This document shows, one piece after another, positions 34,087 to 43,698 of a stretch of DNA of 64,000 nt. The first letter of the stretch is position 1; each line of letters starts with the position of its first letter. The notes below the pieces were generated by a model. It saw nothing but the letters and a program-made list of their open reading frames with translations, ran no database searches and was not told the origin of the DNA. Made by a program: the position numbers and the translations under genes. Source of the DNA: Anaerolineae bacterium (GTDB lineage: Bacteria; Chloroflexota; Anaerolineae; Anaerolineales; Anaerolineaceae); assembly GCA_013314735.1 (NCBI GenBank), contig JABUFD010000001.1, positions 248,001-312,000 of the forward strand. The letters run 5' to 3'.

Positions 34087-35904
34087 ATGGCAATCATCAG
34101 TTTGAAAAATATTTCCCTGACCTTTGGCGGCCCGGCATTGCTGCTGGATGCTGATTTGCAGGTGGAGCGCGGTGAACGGATCGGCTTGCTGGGACGCAAT
34201 GGAGCCGGGAAAAGCACGCTGCTGAAACTGGTGTATGGTGAGATCAACCCCGACAGCGGTGAGGTCAGCCGCCAGCAGCAGTTGCGCATGGCATACCTGC
34301 CGCAGGAAGTGCCGCAGGACCTGCAAGGCGATCTTCATTCCATTGTGATGAGCGGGCTGGATGGCGTCTTCCTGGCAGAACATACGGAGGATGAAAGCTG
34401 GCAGCGGCAGATTGCGGCTGACCAGGTGATTGACCGCCTGGGATTGGCGGCGGATGACCGCTTTGAGCTGCTTTCCGCCGGGATGAAGCGCCGTGCGCTG
34501 CTGGCGCGCGGCCTGGTGCGTGAGCCGGATGTACTTCTGCTGGACGAGCCCACCAACCACCTTGATATTGACGCGATTGACTGGATGGAAACCTTTCTGA
34601 AGCGCTGGGGCGGTACGCTCCTGTTCGTCACGCATGACCGCATGTTCCTGGACCGGGTGGCCACCCGTATCATCGAACTGGACCGGGGAACCTTGTTTGA
34701 TTGGCATTGCGACTATGCCACCTTCCGCCAGCGCAGGGAAGCTGTGGAAGAGGCACGCAGTGAGCAGGATGCCGAGTTTGATAAAAAGCTGGCGCAGGAG
34801 GAAGCCTGGATCCGGCGCGGGGTTGAAGCACGCCGCACCCGCAATGAAGGACGGGTACGCGCGCTGCAGCGTTTGCGGCAGATTCGGCGTGACCGGCGTG
34901 AGCAACCCGGCAGGGTGAAGGTCGAAATCCAAAAGGCGCGCCGGTCCGGGCAACTGGTATTGGAAGCGGAGCATGTCGGCTTTCAATATGATGGACAGCC
35001 CATCCTGAACGATTTTTCACTCACAATCCAGCGCGGTGATCGGGTGGGAATTGTCGGGCCCAATGGGAGCGGCAAGACCACATTGCTGCGGTTGCTGTTG
35101 GGTGAACTGAAACCGCAAAGCGGTATGATCCGACTGGGTACCAACCTGGAAATCGCCTATTTCGACCAGCTGCGGGTGCAGCTGGATGAGAGCAAATCGA
35201 TCCTGGATAATGTCGGCCAGGGGCGTGATTTCGTCACCATCAATGGCAGGCCGCGGAATGTGATTGGCTACCTGGATGATTTCCTGTTCCCCAAGGAATT
35301 GATCCACGCCCCGATCCTGTCACTCTCAGGCGGGGAGCGTAACCGCCTGTTGTTGGCGCGCTTGTTTGCCATGCCCGCCAACCTGATCATCCTTGACGAA
35401 CCGACCAACGATCTCGATATTGAAACGCTGGAAATTCTGGAAAACCTGCTGCTGGATTTCCAGGGCACAATCTTGCTGGTCAGTCATGACCGCGCCTTCC
35501 TCAACAACCTGGTGACCAGTACGATCGTGCTGGACGGCAACGGCAGCGCACGGGAGTACGTGGGGGGGTATGATGACTGGCAGAAAGATACCGCTGCGCA
35601 GGCAGAGGCGCAGAAGGAGGCCGTACCGCCCCCTGCGGCAGTGAAAAAAAACACCCCGGCAACAGCGACTGCTGAGAAACCGGCGCGGCTGACCTACCAG
35701 GAGAAGCGGGAACTGGAAACCTTGCCTGCCCGGATTGCCGCTTTGGAATCAGAAATTGAGCGGTTGCATGGAATGATGGAAGATCCAGCTTTCTTCCTGC
35801 GGGATGTGGCAGCGGTGCAGATGGATACCGACCGCTTGCAGCAGCTGGAAAATGAGCTTTCCCAGGTGTTTGAACGCTGGATGGCGCTGGAACAGCGCGC
35901 TTAA
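34087..35904 (+). CDS. ABC-F family ATPase (Uup-like)
   Basis: A 605-residue soluble protein with two ABC domains and no membrane part. The first has Walker A 'GLLGRNGAGKSTLLKL' and the second 'GIVGPNGSGKTTLLRL'; signature motifs are 'LSAGMKRRALLARG' and 'LSGGERNRLLLARL', and both Walker B-DE pairs are present ('LLLDEPTNHLD', 'IILDEPTNDLD'). The linker between domains and a C-terminal coiled coil (about 560-603) resemble Uup, which binds DNA and acts on the ribosome or on branched DNA. Some ABC-F proteins protect ribosomes from antibiotics. The ATG at 34087 has GGAAAG upstream. Confidence 0.9.
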   Translation: MAIISLKNISLTFGGPALLLDADLQVERGERIGLLGRNGAGKSTLLKLVYGEINPDSGEVSRQQQLRMAYLPQEVPQDLQGDLHSIVMSGLDGVFLAEHTEDESWQRQIAADQVIDRLGLAADDRFELLSAGMKRRALLARGLVREPDVLLLDEPTNHLDIDAIDWMETFLKRWGGTLLFVTHDRMFLDRVATRIIELDRGTLFDWHCDYATFRQRREAVEEARSEQDAEFDKKLAQEEAWIRRGVEARRTRNEGRVRALQRLRQIRRDRREQPGRVKVEIQKARRSGQLVLEAEHVGFQYDGQPILNDFSLTIQRGDRVGIVGPNGSGKTTLLRLLLGELKPQSGMIRLGTNLEIAYFDQLRVQLDESKSILDNVGQGRDFVTINGRPRNVIGYLDDFLFPKELIHAPILSLSGGERNRLLLARLFAMPANLIILDEPTNDLDIETLEILENLLLDFQGTILLVSHDRAFLNNLVTSTIVLDGNGSAREYVGGYDDWQKDTAAQAEAQKEAVPPPAAVKKNTPATATAEKPARLTYQEKRELETLPARIAALESEIERLHGMMEDPAFFLRDVAAVQMDTDRLQQLENELSQVFERWMALEQRA

Positions 35905-35919
35905 TCGCCTGCCAGAAAA

Positions 35920-37125
35920 TCAGCGCATGTTGCGGCGGAAATCCGGGAAGGGAAGCACCGAGAAGCCCTGCAGGATGGACTGCTCCGAAAGCGGTCCAGG
36001 TGCGCTCCATTCGGCGGCGTCGTATACATCGCTGTCGGGTACGCATCCTTCGTGCAGCAGCTGCACCAGGCGGTAGTTCATGATGAAGTCCATCCCACCG
36101 TGCCCGCCGGATTTGCGGGCCTGTTCGCCGAACTGTTTCCACAACGGATGTTCCCACGTTTCCCGGATGGGTTCCAGCGGCATCCATTCCTCGTGTTTGG
36201 TGAGGCCGTCGAGGTACAGCCGCGGGGGCAGATCGCGGAAGGTGCCACGCGTACCGCTGATGAGGAAGTTGCGGTCATAGGGCCGCGGGGTGACTACACT
36301 GTGCTGCAGGACAATCGTTCGGCCCAGGCGGGTGCGGATCAGGCTGGTGTTCATATCACCGGCGACGTAAATCTCACGGCGCTTGGGATCGTCCTGCGGC
36401 AGGTGGGCATCGCGGTACTCCGCCAGGCTTGCGGGAAGGCTGCTCATCGAAACCAGGCAGTCAAAAGCATCATCGCTGCCGATGCCGAGAATCTGCGCAA
36501 CAGGGCCCAGGCCGTGGGTGGGGTAGTGGTTGCTGTCGCGGGTGATATGCGGCTGGCGCCGCCACAGGCCTTCGGAAACATCGGAAAGCAGCATTTCCCG
36601 CAGGTCATGGATGTAAGCACACTCGGCATGGGTCAGTATGCCGAACATACCTGCCTGCGCCATGCGCAAAACGATCATTTCCCAGTAGTCGTAGCAGCAA
36701 TTTTCGAGCATCACGCAATGCCGCCGGGTTTGTTCTGAGGTATGAACCAGATCCCAACACTCTTCGAGCGTGACCGCGGCGGGGACTTCCACCCCCACAT
36801 GAGCGCCAGCGCGCATCGCTTCCACTGCGAACCGGGTGTGAGTGTCCCACGGGGTGGCAACATACACCAGGTCCAGTTCATGCTGTAGCAGATCAGACCA
36901 GCCATCCGCGCCGGGGTGGAGCGCCGGGGCGGGTTTTCCAGCTGCCGTGACCATCGCCGCAGCCTGCTGCAGCGATTCCGTACTGGCATCAGCAAGCGCG
37001 ACCACATCAATGCCTTCGCAGGCGAGCAGCTCATGCAGCAGCATCCTGCCGCGGGATCCCGCGCCGATCAGTCCGAAGCGGATACGATCAAATGATTCAA
37101 ATGGGACACCGTGCATCGTTTCCAT
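35920..37125 (-). CDS. Gfo/Idh/MocA family oxidoreductase (glycoside hydrolase 109-like)
   Basis: A 401-residue NAD-dependent enzyme with an N-terminal Rossmann motif 'RFGLIGAGSRGRMLLHELL' and the 'HVGVEVPAAVTLEECWDLV' stretch in place of EKP, a feature seen in the alpha-N-acetylgalactosaminidase-like (GH109) branch. The long C-terminal domain contains 'YPTHGLGPVAQILGI' and 'GGHGGMDFIMNYRLVQLL', also typical of that branch. It may be a redox-assisted glycosidase, by family resemblance only. AGGAG lies 10 nt before the ATG at 37125. Confidence 0.78.
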   Translation of the reverse strand: METMHGVPFESFDRIRFGLIGAGSRGRMLLHELLACEGIDVVALADASTESLQQAAAMVTAAGKPAPALHPGADGWSDLLQHELDLVYVATPWDTHTRFAVEAMRAGAHVGVEVPAAVTLEECWDLVHTSEQTRRHCVMLENCCYDYWEMIVLRMAQAGMFGILTHAECAYIHDLREMLLSDVSEGLWRRQPHITRDSNHYPTHGLGPVAQILGIGSDDAFDCLVSMSSLPASLAEYRDAHLPQDDPKRREIYVAGDMNTSLIRTRLGRTIVLQHSVVTPRPYDRNFLISGTRGTFRDLPPRLYLDGLTKHEEWMPLEPIRETWEHPLWKQFGEQARKSGGHGGMDFIMNYRLVQLLHEGCVPDSDVYDAAEWSAPGPLSEQSILQGFSVLPFPDFRRNMR

Positions 37126-37258
37126 GGTATGGCAACTCCTGGTGGGATGGTCATTGGTAAACAGAATTGGATTGTATTGTAGCCTGCTTTTTGACCGTAG
37201 ACTTCTTGCCGGCAGAAGGTGAAAAAATTGAAAAACCTTTCCGCGCCTACCTGCCCGA

Positions 37259-37267
37259 TGCTATAAT
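37259..37267 (+). promoter_or_regulatory. Extended -10 promoter for the flavoprotein gene
   Basis: TGCTATAAT, an extended -10, stands 48 nt before the flavoprotein start at 37315 in the gap between two divergent genes. Confidence 0.5.
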
Positions 37268-37314
37268 CGAAGGATTCATATTTGAGGAAAGATGCCGGGA
37301 GGGAAAGGATTCCC

Positions 37315-38526
37315 ATGAAACACTATATCATTGCAGGTGGTGGGGTGGCAGGGGTGACAGCCGCCAAGGAAATCAAAAAACTGGATCCCGAAGCAGCGGT
37401 GGATGTTTACTGCAGCGAGGACGTTCCATACTACTACCGGCCGCGCCTGTGGGAATTCATTGCCGGTCGGATTGCGTCAGAAGATACCTATTACCGCCCT
37501 GCCGACTGGTATGCCGCGCAAGGCATTGGCCTTCACCTGGGGACAGCTGTGGTTGCTGTTGACCCCCAGGCTCACAGCGTAACGCTTTCGGATGGTTCCA
37601 TCCAGGCGTATGACCGCCTGTTGATTGCCGCGGGCAGTTCCAGCTTTGTACCGCCGGTGGCGGGAACCGAGCTGGAAGGTGTGTACGCCCTGCGCAGCCT
37701 GGCAGATGCCAGGACGATTGTCGCCCGTGCAGAACAAGCAAAGACGGCAGTGCTGATCGGCGGTGGGTTGCTGGGGCTGGAAACCGCCAAAGCACTTGCC
37801 GACCGGGGCTTGCAGGTGACCGTGGTGGAGTTTTTCCCCCGCCTGCTGCCGCGCCAACTGGACGAAGAAGGCGCTGCAGTGCTGGAGGCGCATCTCTTGC
37901 ATCTGGGGATGAAGCTGATCACCGGCGATTCGGTCACCAGCATCGAAGGTGACCATCATGGGTTGCGCCTGGTACTGAAAACCGGCAGCGAATTGACAAC
38001 CGATATGGTGGTGTTTTCCGCCGGAATCCGTTCCAATCTCCAACCGTGGGCGTCGTGCGGGATCGAGACCGGGCGAGGGGTGAAGGTCAATCCATACATG
38101 GAAACCAACCAGCCGGATATCCTGGCTGCGGGAGATGTGGCAGAATTTGAGGGGATGGTGTATGGCATCATTCCCGCGGCTACTGAGCAGGGGGGAATTG
38201 CAGGAAGCAACATGGTAAATCCGCGCAGCATGACCTATACCGGCACACTGCCTTCCACCAAGCTGAAAGTGGCGGGAATGGAATTCTCATCGTTTGGCGA
38301 ATCGACTGCGGAGGGTGATGGTGTGCGCGTGCTGCGGCGTTCTCAGCCGGAGGATGGCAAATACCTGCGGCTTGCTTTGCGTGACCATATCCTGATAGGC
38401 GCGATTGTCCTCGGTGAACCGAAAACGGCAACGGCGATCAAGAAAATTATCGCTGCCGGAGTGGATGTGCGCCAGTGGGAAGAGCAGATGCTAGCGGACC
38501 GTTTTGATTTTAGCCAGGTTCATTAA
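37315..38526 (+). CDS. FAD-dependent NAD(P)H oxidoreductase (rubredoxin/nitrite reductase type)
   Basis: A 403-residue two-dinucleotide-binding flavoprotein. The FAD site is 'YIIAGGGVAGVTAAKEI', the NAD(P)H site is 'TAVLIGGGLLGLETAKALAD', and 'DILAAGDVAEFEGMVYG' is the second FAD signature. The architecture matches rubredoxin-NAD reductase and the N-terminal half of NirB. There is no redox-active CxxC, so a disulfide reductase is unlikely. The partner is not obvious in the neighbourhood. The ATG at 37315 has GGGAGGGAAAGG upstream. Confidence 0.85.
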   Translation: MKHYIIAGGGVAGVTAAKEIKKLDPEAAVDVYCSEDVPYYYRPRLWEFIAGRIASEDTYYRPADWYAAQGIGLHLGTAVVAVDPQAHSVTLSDGSIQAYDRLLIAAGSSSFVPPVAGTELEGVYALRSLADARTIVARAEQAKTAVLIGGGLLGLETAKALADRGLQVTVVEFFPRLLPRQLDEEGAAVLEAHLLHLGMKLITGDSVTSIEGDHHGLRLVLKTGSELTTDMVVFSAGIRSNLQPWASCGIETGRGVKVNPYMETNQPDILAAGDVAEFEGMVYGIIPAATEQGGIAGSNMVNPRSMTYTGTLPSTKLKVAGMEFSSFGESTAEGDGVRVLRRSQPEDGKYLRLALRDHILIGAIVLGEPKTATAIKKIIAAGVDVRQWEEQMLADRFDFSQVH

Positions 38527-38590
38527 TTCGCATAAGACGGCATTCGAGTGCCATCATCAAGGCAAAAATCCTGAACCACGGAGGACATGC

Positions 38591-40576
38591 ATGGTACAAC
38601 TGACAATGGGGATCGATACCGGCGGGACTTACACTGACGGTGTCCTGTTCGACCCTCACTCCCGGCGGGTGCTGCACGCGGAAAAAGTACTCACCAGCCA
38701 TACCGATTTAACGGGTTGCATATTCACAATCATTGACCGGCTTTTGCACGCTTTGGCCTCTGTTGAAGACGCACAGCTCAGCCTTGTATCGCTCTCAACT
38801 ACTCTGGCCACCAATGCCATCGCAGAAGGAAAACGCAAACCAGCCGCGCTGCTGCTGCTCGGATACGATCCCGAACTGGTGGCGCGTTTTCATTTCGGTG
38901 AACATTTTGGCACCCCGCATTATTTTTTTGTCAAAGGCCGACATGACCTGAACGGTGTGGAACAGGAACAATTGGATGAAGCAACAATCCGCGAAATTGT
39001 CCTTTCTATCCAGGGCGAGGTGGATGCCTTTGCTGTGGTTTCATATGCCGGGGCGCGTAACCCGGCTCACGAACAGCGCGCGGCAGCCATCATCGCAGAT
39101 CATTGCAGCCACCCGGTGGTCCAGGGGCATCACCTCTCGCAGGCGCTAGATTCGATCCGGCGCGCCACCACTGCCAGCCTGAACGCATCCCTGCTGGCCA
39201 ACACCCAGGCCTTCATCCGCGCGGTGGAAGATATGCTGCATGCCCATGGTGTGGAATGCCCGGTAATGATTGTGCGGGGCGATGGCTCGGTGGCAAAAGC
39301 GGCCTACATCCGCCAGCGGCCGGTCGAGATCATCCATTCCGGGCCGGCCACCAGCGCCATCGGCGGGTTGTTCCTGGCCGGAATTGGCAATGGCCTCGTG
39401 ATCGACATCGGCGGTACTACCACGGACATCGCCCTGGTGGAAAATGGTGTTGTACAGAGTGGGGATGCAATGGCAACGGTTGGCCCGTACCATACCGCAG
39501 TCCGCACCATCCGGGCGCGCTCCATCGGGTTGGGCGGTGACAGCGCGGTTCGCTTTGACCGGCACCACCGTGTCAGCATCGGGCCTGAGCGGGTGCTGCC
39601 GCTTTCACGGTTGTGTACCGAATTCCCTGTGATGAAGCAGCGCCTGCTGCAATGGCTGAAGGAAAAAGACCAGGTGTATCATTACGGCCGCCTGGAATGC
39701 TGGATTTTGCGCAAGCCCTCGCCTGGTTTGGCTGTGAATGCCCGTGCGGCAAAAACAGTAGAGATGCTCAAGGATGGGCCCTGCCTGCTGCCAGACCTGC
39801 TCAAGCGTGCAGGTGCGGTCAGCCCGGTACAATTGGGAGTGCATCAATTGGTCAATCATGAGATCATTGAACGCGCAGGGCTGACCCCGACCGACCTGCT
39901 GCATGCCAGTGGCGATTTTTGTGCCTGGGATGCAGCCATCGCTGCCGCATATCTTGAGAAAAGTGCTGCCCTGTTGGGCGTATCCCCTGCGTCTTTCATG
40001 GCACGCATCTGGAATGAGATCACGGAACGGATTGCAGCGGAGATTGTGGAATTTTTATCGGGCAAGGCGCTCTCCGAAAGCGGGGCGATCAGCCGCCATG
40101 ACGGACTCGACCGCTGGCTGTTTGAGGAATCGATCCGCCCGGTGAACCGCCATCTCTCCAGCCGAATCGCCCTGCGTGACCCGATCGTGGGAATCGGCGC
40201 TCCCGCCAAACATTTCCTGACTGGAGCCGCCAGTCTGCTGGGTACGTATGTGATTTTCCCTGACCATTACCCGGTTGCCAATGCGATAGGTACTGTAGTT
40301 GGCAATGTCATTTCCCGCCAGGAAGGGGAAGTGGTGCCGCTGTTGGAAGGCAGCAATATCAGTGGTTACGTCGCCCGGGGACCGGGATTCCATGCCGAAT
40401 TTGAGGAGATGCCGCCGGCCGTGGCGTATTTGCGCCAGCATCTGGAGGATGGTGTCACGGCAGAGGCCAGGGCGGCAGGTGCTTTCCAACCGCTTGTTGA
40501 TAGTGAACAGATTTCTGTCCTGGATGGCCTCGTCATCCGAATTTCAGCCTGGGCGGTGGGGAAATCACTCCAGTGA
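38591..40576 (+). CDS. Hydantoinase A / oxoprolinase family protein
   Basis: A 661-residue ASKHA-fold protein with the N-terminal 'MGIDTGGTYTDGVLFDP' and the second phosphate motif 'NGLVIDIGGTTTDIALVENG', the marks of the hydantoinase A / 5-oxoprolinase ATP-dependent amidohydrolases. No hydantoinase B partner lies beside it, which is unusual; single HyuA-like genes of unknown substrate exist in anaerobes. The ATG at 38591 has GGAGG 5-6 nt upstream. It is 64 nt after the flavoprotein gene and may be in its transcript. Confidence 0.82.
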   Translation: MVQLTMGIDTGGTYTDGVLFDPHSRRVLHAEKVLTSHTDLTGCIFTIIDRLLHALASVEDAQLSLVSLSTTLATNAIAEGKRKPAALLLLGYDPELVARFHFGEHFGTPHYFFVKGRHDLNGVEQEQLDEATIREIVLSIQGEVDAFAVVSYAGARNPAHEQRAAAIIADHCSHPVVQGHHLSQALDSIRRATTASLNASLLANTQAFIRAVEDMLHAHGVECPVMIVRGDGSVAKAAYIRQRPVEIIHSGPATSAIGGLFLAGIGNGLVIDIGGTTTDIALVENGVVQSGDAMATVGPYHTAVRTIRARSIGLGGDSAVRFDRHHRVSIGPERVLPLSRLCTEFPVMKQRLLQWLKEKDQVYHYGRLECWILRKPSPGLAVNARAAKTVEMLKDGPCLLPDLLKRAGAVSPVQLGVHQLVNHEIIERAGLTPTDLLHASGDFCAWDAAIAAAYLEKSAALLGVSPASFMARIWNEITERIAAEIVEFLSGKALSESGAISRHDGLDRWLFEESIRPVNRHLSSRIALRDPIVGIGAPAKHFLTGAASLLGTYVIFPDHYPVANAIGTVVGNVISRQEGEVVPLLEGSNISGYVARGPGFHAEFEEMPPAVAYLRQHLEDGVTAEARAAGAFQPLVDSEQISVLDGLVIRISAWAVGKSLQ

Positions 40577-40727
40577 CTGTTATCCGCGAACCATTTGAAG
40601 AATGCTGGTGATTATGGCAAAATCAAAGAGGGGAGGCGGAACAGGCCGTTGATGGATGCCATCGTTTGATATTCAGGCTGAGTACCGCATCCGGATAAGA
40701 TCAGTAACACGGTAAAAAGGAGTTTCC

Positions 40728-42209
40728 ATGAAAACACTCAATCAATACCAATTCTGGTTTGTCGTTGGCAGCCAGCACCTCTATGGGCCGGATGTCCTGA
40801 AAACCGTCGATACCCACGCGCGGATCATGACGGAGGGGTTTAATGCCGCCCACCAGATTCCATGCCCGGTGAAATATGCCGGAACGGTCACCACACTGGA
40901 TGAAGTGACCCGGGTGATGGAAGAGGCCAATCATGCGGCGGATTGTGCGGGGGTGATTACCTGGATGCACACCTTCTCGCCGTCGAAAATGTGGGTGCGG
41001 GGGTTGGGTTTGCTAAACAAGCCATATCTGCACCTCAATACGCAATTCAACCGCAACATACCGTTTGATACGATCGACATGGATTACATGAATCTCAACC
41101 AATCAGCCCATGGTGACCGGGAACATGGTTTCATCGCAGCCCGTCTGCGCAAACCGCGGAAAGTGATTGCCGGCTACTGGGAAGAGGACAGGATGCTTGC
41201 CCGTATTGGCGGCTGGATGCGCAGTGCGGTGGGTGCAGCGGTATCGAGAACATTAAAAGTGGCACGCTTTGGCGACAATATGCGTGAGGTGGCGGTGACG
41301 GAGGGGGACAAGGTCGAAGCCCAACGCCAGTTTGGCTGGAGTGTGAATACGTGGGGAATTGGTGAACTGGCGGCACGGGTGAATGCCGTAACCGAAGCCC
41401 AGATCGATGCAAAAATGGCAGAATATGCTGAAAAGTATACGATGGACACTGATCAGGTGGATCATGTGCGGTACCAGGCCAGAATGGAAATGGCGTTGGA
41501 TACCTTCCTGCAGGAAGGTGGATTCGGCGCGTATACCGATACATTTGAGGATTTGCACGGCCTTGCGCAGCTCCCCGGCCTGGCCACCCAGAACCTGATG
41601 TCCAGAGGCTATGGCTTTGGGGCGGAGGGTGACTGGAAATCTGCCGCAATACTGCGCGTGATGAAGGCGATGACGCAGGACTTACCCGGCGGTGCAACCT
41701 TCATGGAAGATTACACTTACCATCTTGAAGCGGGGCGGGAGCGTGTGCTGGGTGCTCATATGCTGGAAATCTGCCCGAGCATTGCTGATGGCAAAGCCAG
41801 CATCCACGTGGATCCATTGGGCATCGGCGGGAAGGAAGCCCCGGCGCGGCTCGTATTTGACGGTAAAGCGGGTGAGGCGATCCTGGTGACCTTGATCGAC
41901 CTGGGCGACCGCTTCCGGATGATCGTGCATGATATCCGGGCGGAGAAGCCGATGCAGGACATGCCAAAGCTGCCGGTGGCGCGGGTGATGTGGGAGCCGA
42001 TGCCGGACCTGGGGACTGGTTCGGAATGCTGGATTCATGCCGGTGGTGCCCATCATTCGATCCTGTCCTACGACCTCACGGCAGCCGAAATGCGCGACTT
42101 CGCTGAGATGATGGGAATCGAATTCATCCATATTCACCGTGGTTCCACGGTGGATGATCTGAAACAAACCTTGCTGGTGAATGACCTGGTGTGGAAACTG
42201 CGGTACTGA
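40728..42209 (+). CDS. araA: L-arabinose isomerase
   Basis: A 493-residue AraA that converts L-arabinose to L-ribulose. It begins 'QYQFWFVVGSQHLYGPD' and contains 'CAGVITWMHTFSPSKMW', 'LLNKPYLHLNTQFNRNIPF', the metal-binding Glu in 'FMEDYTYHLE' and the C-terminal His in 'WIHAGGAHHS' region. AAAGGAG lies 6 nt before the ATG. No araB or araD is adjacent; ribulose 5-phosphate handling by rpiB-tkt exists elsewhere in the window. Confidence 0.96.
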   Translation: MKTLNQYQFWFVVGSQHLYGPDVLKTVDTHARIMTEGFNAAHQIPCPVKYAGTVTTLDEVTRVMEEANHAADCAGVITWMHTFSPSKMWVRGLGLLNKPYLHLNTQFNRNIPFDTIDMDYMNLNQSAHGDREHGFIAARLRKPRKVIAGYWEEDRMLARIGGWMRSAVGAAVSRTLKVARFGDNMREVAVTEGDKVEAQRQFGWSVNTWGIGELAARVNAVTEAQIDAKMAEYAEKYTMDTDQVDHVRYQARMEMALDTFLQEGGFGAYTDTFEDLHGLAQLPGLATQNLMSRGYGFGAEGDWKSAAILRVMKAMTQDLPGGATFMEDYTYHLEAGRERVLGAHMLEICPSIADGKASIHVDPLGIGGKEAPARLVFDGKAGEAILVTLIDLGDRFRMIVHDIRAEKPMQDMPKLPVARVMWEPMPDLGTGSECWIHAGGAHHSILSYDLTAAEMRDFAEMMGIEFIHIHRGSTVDDLKQTLLVNDLVWKLRY

Positions 42210-42329
42210 ATCGAATGGTGAACCTGCACCAGGGTTCATTATGGATGATTCAATTGCGATGGAATGGGTTTTCACATCCCGCATCCTGGTATCGCAAACA
42301 TCTCTAAAAATATAATTGCTAATAAATGG

Positions 42330-42360
42330 TTCACAGCCGCCAGATAGAGGCGGCTGTGAA
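42330..42360. repeat. Perfect 12-bp inverted repeat between araA and the NifX-like gene
   Basis: TTCACAGCCGCC (42330-42341) and GGCGGCTGTGAA (42349-42360) form a stable hairpin between convergent transcription units. Neither side has a real T-tract, so it may act as a terminator or as 3' end protection. Confidence 0.6.
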
Positions 42361-42414
42361 CGTGTGCTGTAAGGTGAGATGGTGTTTCGCCCATCATCTC
42401 AAACATACTGTTGA

Positions 42415-42795
42415 TCAATGATCGTGGTGGTGATGCTCGATACTTTCCTTGCAGGCAGCACTCATTAATAATTTCCCGGCAAAGAATGCTTCGAGGGTTT
42501 TCTCCACGGTGCCTTCCGCGCCTGTGCAGGCTTCCACACCTTCCTGCTCAAACAGTTCGATCGCCCGCCTTCCCATACCGCCAGCGATCATCACATCGGC
42601 ATGGTGCTGCTGGATGTACGCCGGCACCATGCCGGGTTCATGTTCAGCAAAATATGGGTTGTGGATTGATTGAACATTGGTAACCTGGTGCTGGTCATCC
42701 ATGTCCACCAGGATGAAAAAGGGGCATCGCCCAAAATGATGGCTCACGGTGCTTTCCAGTCCCTGGTTGTTTGATGCTGAGATTGCAATTTTCAT
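42415..42795 (-). CDS. NifX/NifB-like dinitrogenase cofactor-family protein with His-rich tail
   Basis: A 126-residue protein of the Nitro_FeMo-Co family: 'MKIAISASNNQGLESTVSHH', 'HFGRCPFFILVDMD', 'IAGGMGRRAIELFEQEGVEA'. It ends in 'CKESIEHHHHDH', a metal-binding tail. Relatives bind iron-molybdenum or copper-molybdenum clusters, including the orange protein Orp. It is the last gene of a PadR-led operon with two ferredoxin-ATPases and is 6 nt after the upstream stop. Confidence 0.85.
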   Translation of the reverse strand: MKIAISASNNQGLESTVSHHFGRCPFFILVDMDDQHQVTNVQSIHNPYFAEHEPGMVPAYIQQHHADVMIAGGMGRRAIELFEQEGVEACTGAEGTVEKTLEAFFAGKLLMSAACKESIEHHHHDH

Positions 42796-42801
42796 CTTTG
42801 A

Positions 42802-43698
42802 TTAGTCCTTGTCTAAGGTTTGTTTAATAACGTTCCAGATAAGGCGCAGGGCATCTGCCGCAGTGCCATCTGGTTCATGTTCCAACAGGGTTTGTTGGTT
42901 GATCATTGCGTTGACAAATTGGTGTGTGAACGGAATTCGCCCAACGATGGGAAGTCGTTCCTGCTGACAGAAAGTGGCCAATCGGGATTCGGCTTCACCA
43001 TTCATGCCGCTCTTGTTTACCACTACCAACGATGGCACCCGGAAATGGTAAAGGGTTTGCAGAATCCGTCCCAGGTCATGTAAACCGGAAGCGGATGGTT
43101 CGGTCACAATCACAGCCAGGTCAATGCCGGTGACCGCTGCCATCACCGGGCAGCCAATCCCGGGCGGACCGTCGATCAACATCAACTTCTGTCCCTGGTT
43201 GCGGGTCCATTGCTCCGCTTGCTTGCGGATGACGGTCACCAATTTCCCCGAATTTCCCTGTCCGGGATAGAGGTCCGCGTGAAAACACTCGCCAAAGCGC
43301 GTGCCGGATTGATACCAGCGCCCATTTTCTTGCCGGATCATGATGATTGCGCCGGCTGGACAGACTCTTTGGCACAGGGTACAGCCTTCGCAGCCAAAGG
43401 GGTCCACCTGGTAGCGGTCGTTTTCATGCCGGATAGCTGAAAAATGGCATACGCTTTCACAGGCACCGCAGCTGATGCATGCCTCCTGATCGATCACTGC
43501 TGTCAAGCCGCCGCTGTACGGCACCTGGCGGTGAACCTCAGGGGAAATGACCAGGGACAAATTCGCGGCATCCACGTCTGCATCCACCAGCACCGGAGTG
43601 TGCCAGGCCGCATCATTGGCAGCCAGGTTGGCGAGGCAGGCGGTGATGCTGGTTTTGCCGGTACCGCCTTTTCCGCTGACAATGACCACCTGTTTCAT
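42802..43698 (-). CDS. MinD/ParA-like ATPase with two [4Fe-4S] ferredoxin inserts (second copy)
   Basis: A 298-residue P-loop ATPase with the deviant Walker A 'VSGKGGTGKTSITACLA', followed at about 65-120 by a ferredoxin insert with two CxxCxxC motifs ('CISCGACESVCHFSAI' and 'CEGCTLCQRVCPAGAI'), then 'LIDGPPGIGCPVMAAVTG'. Such proteins couple nucleotide hydrolysis to electron transfer or iron-sulfur cluster assembly. Its start overlaps the stop of the paralogue upstream (ATGA), so they are likely to form a heterodimer, as in the Orp complex of Desulfovibrio. Confidence 0.9.
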   Translation of the reverse strand: MKQVVIVSGKGGTGKTSITACLANLAANDAAWHTPVLVDADVDAANLSLVISPEVHRQVPYSGGLTAVIDQEACISCGACESVCHFSAIRHENDRYQVDPFGCEGCTLCQRVCPAGAIIMIRQENGRWYQSGTRFGECFHADLYPGQGNSGKLVTVIRKQAEQWTRNQGQKLMLIDGPPGIGCPVMAAVTGIDLAVIVTEPSASGLHDLGRILQTLYHFRVPSLVVVNKSGMNGEAESRLATFCQQERLPIVGRIPFTHQFVNAMINQQTLLEHEPDGTAADALRLIWNVIKQTLDKD